Source: JAYWGN01 sp043778255 (GTDB taxonomy: Bacteria > Bacteroidota > Bacteroidia > Chitinophagales > Chitinophagaceae). From it: 64,000 nucleotides of DNA. Below, piece after piece: positions 20,164-28,902 of the stretch (positions are counted from its first letter, which is position 1; each line of letters begins with the position of its first letter). Location: the NCBI GenBank assembly GCA_043778255.1, contig JAYWGN010000038.1, positions 113,029 to 177,028 on the forward strand. Direction: 5' to 3'. Both the position numbers and the translations under genes were made by a program. The notes under the pieces were generated by a model. The model was not told where the DNA came from, made no database searches, and saw only the letters and a list, made by a program, of their open reading frames with translations.

Positions 20164-21063
20164 TTAGCTATATTTTGGCAAATATTTTTCTACAGTATTT
20201 TTTAAAAAAGTACGGTCTAAGTGTGTGTATATTTCAGTGGTGGTAATACTTTCGTGGCCTAACATTTCCTGTACAGCACGTAAGTCTGCACCACCCTCTA
20301 CTAAGTGTGTAGCAAAGCTATGCCTAAATGTATGGGGCGATATTACCTTATTAATACCTGCTAGTTGTACCAAATTTTTTATAAGTAAAAATATCATAAC
20401 TCTAGTAAGTTTTACACCTCGGCGGTTAAGAAACAAATAATCTTCTTGCCCAAGTTTTATAGGTTGGTGTACTCTAATATTATCTTTGTACATATTTATT
20501 TGGTGCATAGCACTGTTGCCTATGGGTACCAATCTTTCTTTATTTCCTTTGCCAATAACCCGTACAAATCCAATATCAAAATACAGGCAACTTAGCTTTA
20601 AATGTACTAATTCGCTTACTCTTAATCCACAACTATACATAGTTTCAATAATAGCTTTGTTACGTTGGCCTTCGGATTTGCTGAGGTCAATAGTTTGTAG
20701 TATAAGCTCTATATCATTGTAATGCAACACATCGGGCAATGCTCTTTTTAGCTTTGGCATTTGTACTAGGGTGGTAGGGTCGGTGGTGGTTATACCTTCT
20801 ATTAGGCAATACTTATAAAACTGCCGTAAGCCCGATATAATACGGGCTTGAGAGCTTGGTACTAGGTGTAATGATGCTATCCATGTTATAAATTGTTGTA
20901 TATCATTTAAGGTAACATCCTGTGGTTGTTTGGTGGTATTAGTATGTGTTAAGTATTGTACCAACTTATCTACATCAAGTAAGTATGCCAATACCGATGC
21001 ATCGCTCAACGATTTTTCGAGTTGCAACCAAGCTTTAAAGCCTTTAATATAAATTGTCCACAT
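20164..21063 (-). CDS. xerD: XerD-type tyrosine recombinase
   Basis: 299 residues. An N-terminal SAM-like core-binding domain (1-90) precedes the catalytic domain with Arg148 (CGLRVSEL), Lys172 (GKGNKER), His244 and Arg247 (HTFRHSFATHL), His270 (LGHESI) and nucleophile Tyr279 (TTEIYTH). Length and motifs fit the chromosomal dimer-resolution XerC/XerD family; many Bacteroidota place it as a housekeeping gene. No integrase-associated att site or cargo is evident, so a phage or integron integrase is unlikely. Divergent from the next gene. Confidence 0.88.
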   Translation of the reverse strand: MWTIYIKGFKAWLQLEKSLSDASVLAYLLDVDKLVQYLTHTNTTKQPQDVTLNDIQQFITWIASLHLVPSSQARIISGLRQFYKYCLIEGITTTDPTTLVQMPKLKRALPDVLHYNDIELILQTIDLSKSEGQRNKAIIETMYSCGLRVSELVHLKLSCLYFDIGFVRVIGKGNKERLVPIGNSAMHQINMYKDNIRVHQPIKLGQEDYLFLNRRGVKLTRVMIFLLIKNLVQLAGINKVISPHTFRHSFATHLVEGGADLRAVQEMLGHESITTTEIYTHLDRTFLKNTVEKYLPKYS

Positions 21064-21144
21064 CGTTTACAGTTTAGGTTACAAATTGAATGTTGCAAAT
21101 TTTTTATTCTATTTTTACACTATCAAAATTAACATATATAATTA

Positions 21145-21663
21145 ATGAAGAGCATAGTACCAGCATTTAAAAAGCAATTACAATTGAACAAACGGAAGCT
21201 ACAAATTTTTTTAACGAAGTTAGAAAAATATGAAGTGCCTAATATAGACCAATTGCGAAAAAAAGCTGATACCGATACTTGGGCTACTACTGATTGCTTA
21301 AGCTGTGCCAATTGTTGCAAAAGTATGACACCAACATTTACCCAAAAAGATTTGGAGGTAATTGCCCCACATTTTAATATGTCAATTGATGCATTTAAAG
21401 CCAAATGGCTTAATTACGAAACAAAAGATAAAGATTGGGTTAACAAAAAGCAACCCTGCCAATTTTTGAATAAAGAAAACAATAAATGTGGCATATACGA
21501 AATTAGACCCGACGATTGCAGAAAATTTCCACACCACCTTAAAAAAAATATGGACGATTATATACATGTATATAAACAAAATTTGAACTATTGCCCTGCT
21601 ACATACAAGTGGGTATCGCTTATGAAAGTAGCTGTAGAAAAAGATTACGAGTTGTATAAGTAA
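21145..21663 (+). CDS. YkgJ-type Cys-cluster protein (copy 1)
   Basis: 172 residues with a CxxCxxCC cluster (Cys51, 54, 57, 58) followed by PCQFL (Cys105), KCGIYE (Cys115), RPDDCRKFP (Cys125) and YCPA (Cys150). This is the layout of the YkgJ / zinc- or iron-chelating family PF03692. Exact biochemical role unknown; metal or Fe-S binding is inferred from the cysteines. A paralogue lies at 42095-42592. Starts 81 bases from divergent xerD. Confidence 0.8.
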   Translation: MKSIVPAFKKQLQLNKRKLQIFLTKLEKYEVPNIDQLRKKADTDTWATTDCLSCANCCKSMTPTFTQKDLEVIAPHFNMSIDAFKAKWLNYETKDKDWVNKKQPCQFLNKENNKCGIYEIRPDDCRKFPHHLKKNMDDYIHVYKQNLNYCPATYKWVSLMKVAVEKDYELYK

Positions 21664-21870
21664 CCTGAAGTTGTTGGGTGAGCATATTTTATTGATACGG
21701 ATAATAAACTTATCTGTTACCATTATAGCATAACAAATTTTTTATTTACAAATTAAAAAAACTTAATTTTAAATTACCAATTAAAAGCATTTAAAAAAAA
21801 ATTAATGGCAACATACAATAAATATTTTTTTTATACGTACTAGCTGTTCTAACATACATTTATATAAGCA

Positions 21871-24021
21871 ATGAAATTTACAAAAGTTTTTAAAACCTTG
21901 GCACTTGCAATACTAGTAATGTTAGCTACTATTATAACTGTTGCATTTGCCAAAATTAATAATGATAACCTTGTAGAAAGTGAACAATGGGTACAACACA
22001 CTAAAGAGGTGTTGTTGAAAACTGAACAAACATTATCGACCCTAAAGGATGTAGAAACAGGTATAAGAGGCTATGCTATAACTGGTGATAACAATTTTTT
22101 GGAACCCTACAATAGTGGTAAAAGTGATATAACGGCTTATGTAATAGCCTTAAAAAAACTAACAATTGATAATGTACCTCAACAAAAAAGATTGGATAGT
22201 TTGCAACAACAAGTACTTACAATATTAGCTACTAGTAATAACATAATTAATATTGTAAATAATAAAGATAGTGGCTCAAAATTAGTAACGGCTATTGAAC
22301 AAGGTAAACAGCAAATGGATGCCATAAGAGCTACTGTAGTGCTTATACAAAATAATGAAAACCAATTATTACAACAAAGGCAAAATACTAATAAAGAAAA
22401 ACAAGATACAAGAGATGCGCTGCTTACCCTTTTGTTTTTAATAATTGTATGTTCCTTTTTAGCCTTTTTATTTTCATTTTGGTTTGAAGTAAGTATTGGC
22501 AAAAACGGTAAATTAATACAAGTAATAGGAAAAAATAGTTTGTTAGAAAGTAAAGTAGAAGAGATAATGAATGGTATTACCGACCCATTTTTTGCATTAG
22601 ATTTTAAAGGTAACTATACCTTTATAAATAAAGCGGCAAAGCAAAAACAAGGCTTTGATAAATTGGGCCTAGCGGGTGATAACCTATTTGAAGTATACCC
22701 CGATTATAAGGTAAGTACATTGGGTATAGAAATACAAAATGCTATAAAAAATAAGAAGCCCAAAAATTTTGAAGTGTTTGACACATTTTTTGAAAAATGG
22801 CAAGATGTTAGTATTAACATTATTGAAAGAGGTGTAACTATACATATAAAAGATGCAAGTGAAAGAAAGAAGAATGAAAACGTGTTGTTTAAAACAAAAC
22901 AATTTTTGGAAGAAACCAATGAAGTAGCAAGTATAGGTGGTTGGGATTTGGACACTAGAACGGGTACCGTATATTGGTCAGACATAACAAGAGAAATACA
23001 TGAAGCTGCTGCCGATTATACTCCAAATTTGAAAAGTGCCATTAACTTTTACAAAGAAGGCGATAGTAGAAAAAAAATAACAGAGGCTGTAACAATATGT
23101 ATGGAAAGTGGAGTAGGGTGGGATTTGGAATTGCAAATAATAACGGTAAAAGGCAACGAAAAATGGGTAAGGGCAATGGGTAAGCCCGAAATGGAAGATG
23201 GAGAATGTACAAGGATATACGGAACATTTCAAGACATTACAGACAAAGTATTAGCCGATATAATGAGTGTAAATGAACGTACTTTATTAAAAACTATACT
23301 TAACAATATACCTGTTAATGTGTACATTAAAGACTCGTATTCTAAAAAAATATTTGTTAACAACAAAGAAATGGAATACATGGGAGTAACAGATGAGGCC
23401 GAAATTTTGGGTAAGTCCGATTTTGATTTGTACCCTATGGATACTGCCTTACTATCCGTAGAGGAAGACCAAGAAGTAATGAAAACAAGTGTAGCTATTA
23501 TTAATAGAGAAACCTATAATGTAAAAAATGACAAAACGGGAAGTTGGTTTTTAACATCTAAAATACCACTGCTAAATGAAAAAAAAGAAATTACTGGAAT
23601 AATAGGTTTGAGCTATGATATAACCGACCGAAAACTATTTGAAGAAAAAATAGCATTAGGCGAACAAAACTTTAGTACAATATTTGAAACTGTACATAAA
23701 AGCTTAGCATTACTTAACCCTACCGATGGAAGCTTTGTGAAGGTTAACAATGCAATTGCAAATTTATTTGGGTACACACAGGATGAACTAATACATATAA
23801 GTTTACAAACCCTAAGCCACCCCGATGATAGGCATAAAAATATAAAAAGCGAAGCAGCAAAAAAAATGTTAGATGGTGATGTGGAAACTATAACAACAGA
23901 AAAAAGGTATATTCGCAAAAATGGAGATATTATAAACGTAAATTTATTTACTACCGTACTAAAAGATAAAAAAGATAACCCAGTATATGTGTTATTAGAA
24001 CTTACCCAATTGCCAAGTTAA
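21871..24021 (+). CDS. CHASE3 / four-PAS membrane sensor lacking an output domain
   Basis: 716 residues. Transmembrane segment 8-28, CHASE3 sensory domain about 30-175 (VETGIRGYAITG hallmark), transmembrane 182-205, then four PAS modules at about 225-335, 345-460, 468-585 and 592-714 (PAC-like ends GTFQDITDK and GLSYDITDRK). The protein stops directly after the last PAS. There is no HisKA, HATPase, GGDEF or cyclase domain. It could act through a partner or be a histidine-kinase gene that lost its 3' end. The following 55 bases show no kinase remnant, and the next gene is an RNase. Confidence 0.8.
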   Translation: MKFTKVFKTLALAILVMLATIITVAFAKINNDNLVESEQWVQHTKEVLLKTEQTLSTLKDVETGIRGYAITGDNNFLEPYNSGKSDITAYVIALKKLTIDNVPQQKRLDSLQQQVLTILATSNNIINIVNNKDSGSKLVTAIEQGKQQMDAIRATVVLIQNNENQLLQQRQNTNKEKQDTRDALLTLLFLIIVCSFLAFLFSFWFEVSIGKNGKLIQVIGKNSLLESKVEEIMNGITDPFFALDFKGNYTFINKAAKQKQGFDKLGLAGDNLFEVYPDYKVSTLGIEIQNAIKNKKPKNFEVFDTFFEKWQDVSINIIERGVTIHIKDASERKKNENVLFKTKQFLEETNEVASIGGWDLDTRTGTVYWSDITREIHEAAADYTPNLKSAINFYKEGDSRKKITEAVTICMESGVGWDLELQIITVKGNEKWVRAMGKPEMEDGECTRIYGTFQDITDKVLADIMSVNERTLLKTILNNIPVNVYIKDSYSKKIFVNNKEMEYMGVTDEAEILGKSDFDLYPMDTALLSVEEDQEVMKTSVAIINRETYNVKNDKTGSWFLTSKIPLLNEKKEITGIIGLSYDITDRKLFEEKIALGEQNFSTIFETVHKSLALLNPTDGSFVKVNNAIANLFGYTQDELIHISLQTLSHPDDRHKNIKSEAAKKMLDGDVETITTEKRYIRKNGDIINVNLFTTVLKDKKDNPVYVLLELTQLPS

Positions 24022-24033
24022 GTTAACTTAACT
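24016..24033. repeat. 18-bp perfect palindrome over the stop codon
   Basis: AGTTAAGTTAACTTAACT is self-complementary end to end and contains the TAA of the CHASE3-PAS gene (24019-24021). No T-run follows, so it is not an ordinary terminator. Confidence 0.6.
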
Positions 24034-24076
24034 AATAAATTATACTATAAAAAAAAATAACAAGTTACCTATACCC

Positions 24077-24538
24077 ATGCTTAAAAACTATACTCAACTT
24101 ATTACAGGTATTGCCATTGGTTTACTAGCGGGGTTGCTACTAGCAAAATTATTATTTGTACCTGCTAAGGCAACTAGTACACAACCTAATAGCAATAATG
24201 GCTATCGCCAAAATAAAGCCAATAACAATAATACCGAACCTACAACTACCACTTATAATGGTAATGAAAGTATACCACAAAAAGTAATAGCCGTACTTGC
24301 TTATATAAAAGCTAATAATCAAGCTATGCAAGGTTATGTAGGTGGTAGAGTATTTACCAATAGAGAAAAAGTGCTACCCCAAACAGATAATAATGGCTCT
24401 ATAATTAATTACCAAGAGTGGGACGTAAACCCCAAAGTGGAAGGGCAAAACCGTGGTGCCGAACGTATATGCACAGGTAGCGATGACCGAAGTTGGTACA
24501 CTAATAACCATTACAAAACATTTACCCAAATAAAATAA
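24077..24538 (+). CDS. Membrane-anchored barnase-like ribonuclease
   Basis: 153 residues. A hydrophobic segment at about 8-28 (signal anchor or uncleaved signal) precedes a low-complexity Asn/Thr linker (35-63) and a guanyl-specific RNase domain of the barnase (N1/T1) family at about 65-153. The catalytic residues align with barnase: Glu114 (YQEWD; barnase E73), Arg130 (AERIC; R87) and His145 (NNHYKTF; H102). Family role: cleaves single-stranded RNA after G. The next gene encodes a barstar-like inhibitor, starting one base after this stop, so the two form one unit. It could be a secreted nuclease or an anchored toxin; the linker suggests display away from the membrane. Confidence 0.85.
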   Translation: MLKNYTQLITGIAIGLLAGLLLAKLLFVPAKATSTQPNSNNGYRQNKANNNNTEPTTTTYNGNESIPQKVIAVLAYIKANNQAMQGYVGGRVFTNREKVLPQTDNNGSIINYQEWDVNPKVEGQNRGAERICTGSDDRSWYTNNHYKTFTQIK

Positions 24539-24539
24539 A

Positions 24540-24878
24540 ATGGCCGCAATACATAAACCCACAAGTACATTTTACACAAATAATAATACCCGATACATAA
24601 TGCTTGACGGTGCTGCTAACACTACTTTGGCAGCTTGTTACACTACCTTACAAAGTCAATTGAGTATCCCTAATTATTTTGGCCACAACTTAGATGCCCT
24701 AGAGGAAGTAATGGCCGATTTAGAATGGGTTGCCGAAGCTAAAGTAGTGCTAATAATTGCTAACACATCCCAATTACTTATTAACGATAGTGAAGCCAAA
24801 GTACACTTTATAGAAATATTAGAGCAATGCGAAAATAAAAATTTAGAAATTATTTATTTGCAAGAGTTAACAAAGTAA
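24540..24878 (+). CDS. Barstar-like RNase inhibitor
   Basis: 112 residues, cytosolic, no signal. The barstar core is recognisable: IPNYFGHNLDALEEVMADL around 43-61 matches the barnase-binding helix, with Asp52 in place of barstar D35 and Glu56 where barstar has D39; a buried strand (KVVLIIA) and C-terminal helix-strand follow. Family role: protects the cytosol from the partner RNase before export. It starts one base after the RNase stop (TAA-A-ATG), so translational coupling is likely. Confidence 0.85.
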   Translation: MAAIHKPTSTFYTNNNTRYIMLDGAANTTLAACYTTLQSQLSIPNYFGHNLDALEEVMADLEWVAEAKVVLIIANTSQLLINDSEAKVHFIEILEQCENKNLEIIYLQELTK

Positions 24879-24970
24879 GTGTGGTTTTTAGGGTACTAAT
24901 TAATTTATGGAGCTTTTTACTAACATTAGCCAATTACACAATTATTAATAATTAATTGTTAATTACCAAT

Positions 24971-24978
24971 TACCTTTG
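24971..24978 (+). promoter_or_regulatory. Candidate -7 box of yidC
   Basis: TACCTTTG fits TAnnTTTG and lies 24 bases before the yidC start, leaving a short A/T-rich leader. Confidence 0.55.
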
Positions 24979-25001
24979 CAGCCTTTACAAATAATCAATT
25001 T

Positions 25002-26849
25002 ATGTTTAAGGATAAAAACACTATTATTGGCTTTATATTATTAGGGCTATTATTTTTTGCTTACTTCGGAATTACTACAATGCAAAGCAATGAAACCAAG
25101 ATGGCAAGGGAAATAGAGCAGCGTAAAAAAGACTCCATTGCTAATGCAAATAAACCCAAACTTACTACCGAACAAGTACTCACTCAAAAAAAAGATAGTA
25201 TTGATAAAGAGCAAAGTAATACCAAAGTAGCAGCAGGTACATTCAGCAATAGTTTGATTGGTACAGAGCAACTAACAACAGTTGAAAACCAATTGCTCAC
25301 TATTAACTTCAGCAACAAAGGAGCAAGACCAGCCGTAATAACACTCAAACACTTTAAAAACTTTAAAAACAAACCAGTACAACTGTTGGGTGATAGTGCC
25401 GATAAATTTGGCTATCAAATAACCAGTGGATCGGGGGTTATAAATACAGCACAACTATACTACACTTTAGTAAGTAATACCAAAAATGTTGATAGTAGTA
25501 CTACCATTATATATATTGCTAAAGACAGTACAGGAAAAGCTTTAACCCATACTTACACTATAAAGCCTAACAGCTATTTGTTTGATTGTACAATACAATT
25601 ACAAGGTGCCGATAAGTTGGTAACTAACAATATCATTAACCTTACTAACAACGTATTAGTAACCCAACAGGATAACGATATAAGCTTTGAGCGGCAAGTA
25701 CCATCGGCAGCTATACCTTACCTTAACGATGGTGAGTACGACTATTATGAAGCCGATAGAACCCGAAATTTTAATATTGAAAAACCTGTAAAGTGGATTG
25801 GAGTTAAGCAAAGGTTTTTTAACTCTACCTTGTTTAGTGCCATTGATATGAAAAACGTAACGGTTGATTTGGTAAAAAAAGAAGACAGTACCCACCAACT
25901 ATATGCAGCCCGTACCAATATGAATGTACCGCTTAATAATGGTGTAGCAGCTTTACAATTTTATACCGGGCCTAACGATTATAAAATATTAAGTGGCATT
26001 GGTATGCAAACCAAAAATATTGTACAGTTACATAGTAATCCGTTTGGATTTGTAAAGTGGATTAACCGAGGAGTTGTATTGCCCGTATTTGATTTTATAC
26101 GTAACCATATAACGAGTAGTATTGGTATTGCTATATTAATACTAACACTCGTAATAAGGTTAATAACTGCACCACTTATGATGCCCGGCTACCGTAACAG
26201 TGCCAAAATGAAAATACTAAAACCAGAGCTTGATAAGCTAAAAGAAAAGTATAACGGCGACCAACAAGGCTTTGCGGTAGAGCAAATGAAATTTTTGCGA
26301 CAAGCAGGAGTAAACCAGCTCCAAGGCTGTATTCCAGCCATATTACAAATACCTATTTTCTTTGCATTGTATGCTTTATTTACCAGTAATATTGGTGTAC
26401 GTGACGAAAGTTTTTTGTGGGCAAGTGATTTAAGCAAGTACGATGATGTTATTAAGTTTGGCTTTAACCTTTGGCCACTTGGTAGCCACCTTAGTTTGTT
26501 TGCTGTAACAGCTTGTATTACTAGCTTTTTTATAAGCTTATACAGTATGGGCAACACCCCCGACCAAGGCAACCCAGTGTTAAAGTATATGCCTTACTTT
26601 TTTCCTATTATAATGCTCTTTATATTTAATAATTTACCATCGGCACTTACCTGGTATTATACGGTTAGTAATATTGTAACACTAGTAATACAATACGTAA
26701 TACAAAAATTTGTACTAAAGCCCGAAAAATTAAAAGCACAAATAGAGGCAAATAAAAAGAAAGTGAAACCAGTTTCGAAGTTCCAAGAACGTTACCAACA
26801 AATGTTGGAACAACAAAAACAAGCACAGCAACAAAATAAAAAGAAATAG
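25002..26849 (+). CDS. yidC: Membrane protein insertase YidC
   Basis: 615 residues. N-terminal transmembrane segment (about 8-27), a charged linker, a large periplasmic beta-sandwich domain (about 75-350), then the conserved insertase core with five membrane segments (VIRLITAPLMMPGYRNSAKM, QLQGCIPAILQIPIFFALY, SALTWYYTVSNIVTL) and a basic C-terminal tail rich in Lys and Gln. Role: inserts and folds inner-membrane proteins with or without SecYEG. Length matches Bacteroidota YidC. Monocistronic; a hairpin follows the stop. Confidence 0.96.
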   Translation: MFKDKNTIIGFILLGLLFFAYFGITTMQSNETKMAREIEQRKKDSIANANKPKLTTEQVLTQKKDSIDKEQSNTKVAAGTFSNSLIGTEQLTTVENQLLTINFSNKGARPAVITLKHFKNFKNKPVQLLGDSADKFGYQITSGSGVINTAQLYYTLVSNTKNVDSSTTIIYIAKDSTGKALTHTYTIKPNSYLFDCTIQLQGADKLVTNNIINLTNNVLVTQQDNDISFERQVPSAAIPYLNDGEYDYYEADRTRNFNIEKPVKWIGVKQRFFNSTLFSAIDMKNVTVDLVKKEDSTHQLYAARTNMNVPLNNGVAALQFYTGPNDYKILSGIGMQTKNIVQLHSNPFGFVKWINRGVVLPVFDFIRNHITSSIGIAILILTLVIRLITAPLMMPGYRNSAKMKILKPELDKLKEKYNGDQQGFAVEQMKFLRQAGVNQLQGCIPAILQIPIFFALYALFTSNIGVRDESFLWASDLSKYDDVIKFGFNLWPLGSHLSLFAVTACITSFFISLYSMGNTPDQGNPVLKYMPYFFPIIMLFIFNNLPSALTWYYTVSNIVTLVIQYVIQKFVLKPEKLKAQIEANKKKVKPVSKFQERYQQMLEQQKQAQQQNKKK

Positions 26850-26858
26850 AATTGATAA

Positions 26859-26888
26859 ACAAAAGGTAGTCTACAAGCTACCTTTTGT
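26859..26888. terminator. Hairpin between convergent yidC and HU-like gene
   Basis: ACAAAAGGTAG (26859-26869) pairs perfectly with CTACCTTTTGT (26878-26888) across an 8-base loop. Its right arm lies inside the 3' end of the opposite gene. The A/T ends of the arms would act as short U-tracts both ways. Confidence 0.65.
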
Positions 26889-27452
26889 ACTATAGTAATA
26901 TACTAAGTAGGCAATTGTAAAGGTTGCAATTACTGCAGCAGCTATGTACCATTTGTAACCACTTACAATTTGGTTATCGTTGTAGTAGGCCAACATTTCA
27001 GTATTTGTTTTTTCGGCTTCGCCCACCATTATAGCATGTGTAGCATCTTTTCGTACTACTTTTGTAGCAGTTATATTTGGTGTAGTTACTATACTGGTAC
27101 TACTAGGTAGTACTATTAACTCACCTTCATTATTTTTTTTAAAGGTTCCAATACCATACCAATCATCGGTACCTAATTTGTTAACTTGCTCATACAGGTA
27201 TTGTACTTGTTGCTGCAATTGTTCATTAGCAGTGGCACTACTCACTTGCAATTGTGTAGCTATATATTGCACAAAGCCTTTGCTAGTATTGGTTATAGCA
27301 TTACTGCTAAATGCAATTTCTTGGTAAGGTGCTACTAATGTTTGTTGTACAGTTTGGTAGGTAGGTGCATTATGAGCTATGCTAAATGTACCTAAGTTTT
27401 CAACCTCTACATGCCCAGTTAGCACTAAATATTTATAAAAAATTAGTTGCAT
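26871..27452 (-). CDS. HU-CCDC81-like membrane protein
   Basis: 193 residues. The start (LVLTGHVEVENLGTFSI, then APYQEIAFSSN) resembles the bacterial HU-CCDC81 domains, which in Bacteroidota usually come in tandem; a second, weaker copy occupies about 60-120. A single transmembrane segment lies at about 167-187, with only a few residues after it. Homologues I know of often carry a C-terminal periplasmic SPOR domain, which is absent here. Role unknown; possibly linking nucleoid or septal DNA to the membrane. Assignment is by motif memory and moderate. Confidence 0.6.
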   Translation of the reverse strand: MQLIFYKYLVLTGHVEVENLGTFSIAHNAPTYQTVQQTLVAPYQEIAFSSNAITNTSKGFVQYIATQLQVSSATANEQLQQQVQYLYEQVNKLGTDDWYGIGTFKKNNEGELIVLPSSTSIVTTPNITATKVVRKDATHAIMVGEAEKTNTEMLAYYNDNQIVSGYKWYIAAAVIATFTIAYLVYYYSTKGSL

Positions 27453-27523
27453 ATTACTATTACTATTATAACTGTAAAGTTAATGTAATAGCTTGTACAA
27501 TAAAAAGTAAAAATATCAACTCG

Positions 27524-28831
27524 CTACAATGGCGATCGTCCATTTAACGAATTGAGGCTAGTGTAGCCCACTAACTCATCGGCTCTTGTACCAAAGTTTT
27601 TGTAATATACCAGTATTTGATAGCTATTCTCAGTTTCCCAATAGCTACCTTCAGTCTCATTTATATTGCTTATTACAGCAGCATCATTTTTGGTTACTAG
27701 TACATATTGGTAACTATAATAGGCTTGCTTTAGCAGTAGTGTAGTTTCGTATAGTTTGGTAGTAGCATTATAAGTCAATTTCGATTTATCGTTAATTTCA
27801 TAATTGTTCATAGCACCAATTACATGCAAACTACCCTTGTTAAATACCTGTCCGTTAGGTGGCACAAAGTTAAATGTAACCTTGGCATAATCACCTTGGG
27901 TATAAGCATTTATATTGTCGGTATTATCCATAAAGTACATACCATTAAAATCTCGGTAGAAGAAGTACCGCAAAGCATTACGAACACCGTCGGGCTTTAA
28001 TTGTATAGTATTTCCTGTTTTTAATTGCTCACCTTTTAATACTCTATCCGTCCAAAAACGGAAACTCCTCAAATCAGCCCATCGCCACTCTCTACCACCT
28101 GCAAATTGAAAATCGTTTTCGTTATTATACTCTATATCTTTACCTCTTATAAATGTGGGTAATATATTTTGCATGGCCATATCCCAACGGTTATTTTGTA
28201 GTACCACTATTTTTATTTGCTGTTGTACATTATTAATATTAAGAGCCTGTGTGTTAACCTTAGCCAATATACGTTGGTTGGTTCGGTAGGTATTTGCATT
28301 AAGCGGTTGTATTATTTGTGCTCCTACGGTTGTTCTATCTTCATATACCATCATTTGCTTGGTAAATAGGAGTTTGCTTGTATCACCATCGGCATATACT
28401 TTGAGCATATAATTACCCGATTTGGTAGGCATACAATTTTTTTCGGGCAAGTAGGCTTGGTAGTGAGTATATTTTTTATTTGCTATACTACTTATTCTAT
28501 AATTGCTAATACGGTTATTGGTAAAGCCTTTCAGGTAATCGTAGTAAGTTACTAAGGCTGGTGTCCAGTCGGCATTGCACAATTGGTAGGTGTAATTATA
28601 TATTTTGTAACCACCATTTAGGTCGTCAAAGTGTAGTTCCAATTGATCACCACTATTCAATTTTATAATAGGCAAAGCAGTTTGGTTATTGTAGGGGAAC
28701 AGCATTGCGGTTGCTATGCTACTATCCTTTACTATACTTGTATTAAGTTGAGCATTACTTGTATAGGCTATTAACCCTATAAGTATACATGTTAAGTATT
28801 TTATTTTGTAAAAAAGTGTGGTACAATGCAT
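27524..28831 (-). CDS. T9SS Plug protein (DUF5103)
   Basis: 435 residues with signal peptide to about residue 27 (SNAQ). Recognisable DUF5103 features: FDDLNGGYKIYNYTYQLCNA, YLKGFTNNRISNYRIS, GREWRWADLRSFRFWTDRV and a C-terminal RADELVGY. Family knowledge: in Flavobacterium the DUF5103 protein binds the periplasmic mouth of the SprA translocon and closes it when PorV is absent. Together with PorU, PorV and PorP/SprF it shows a working T9SS. Stands between the HU-like gene and an ABC permease on the same strand. Confidence 0.85.
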   Translation of the reverse strand: MHCTTLFYKIKYLTCILIGLIAYTSNAQLNTSIVKDSSIATAMLFPYNNQTALPIIKLNSGDQLELHFDDLNGGYKIYNYTYQLCNADWTPALVTYYDYLKGFTNNRISNYRISSIANKKYTHYQAYLPEKNCMPTKSGNYMLKVYADGDTSKLLFTKQMMVYEDRTTVGAQIIQPLNANTYRTNQRILAKVNTQALNINNVQQQIKIVVLQNNRWDMAMQNILPTFIRGKDIEYNNENDFQFAGGREWRWADLRSFRFWTDRVLKGEQLKTGNTIQLKPDGVRNALRYFFYRDFNGMYFMDNTDNINAYTQGDYAKVTFNFVPPNGQVFNKGSLHVIGAMNNYEINDKSKLTYNATTKLYETTLLLKQAYYSYQYVLVTKNDAAVISNINETEGSYWETENSYQILVYYKNFGTRADELVGYTSLNSLNGRSPL

Positions 28832-28902
28832 AGCTATTATGTATTAAAAAAAAGACGGTTAAAAAACTACAATAGTTGGTATATTGGTATAAATAATAAA
28901 AG

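Noticed and set aside
20164..21063. Tyrosine recombinase as phage or integrative-element integrase
   Set aside because: Length and motifs fit housekeeping XerC/D and there is no att-like repeat, phage or conjugation gene around.
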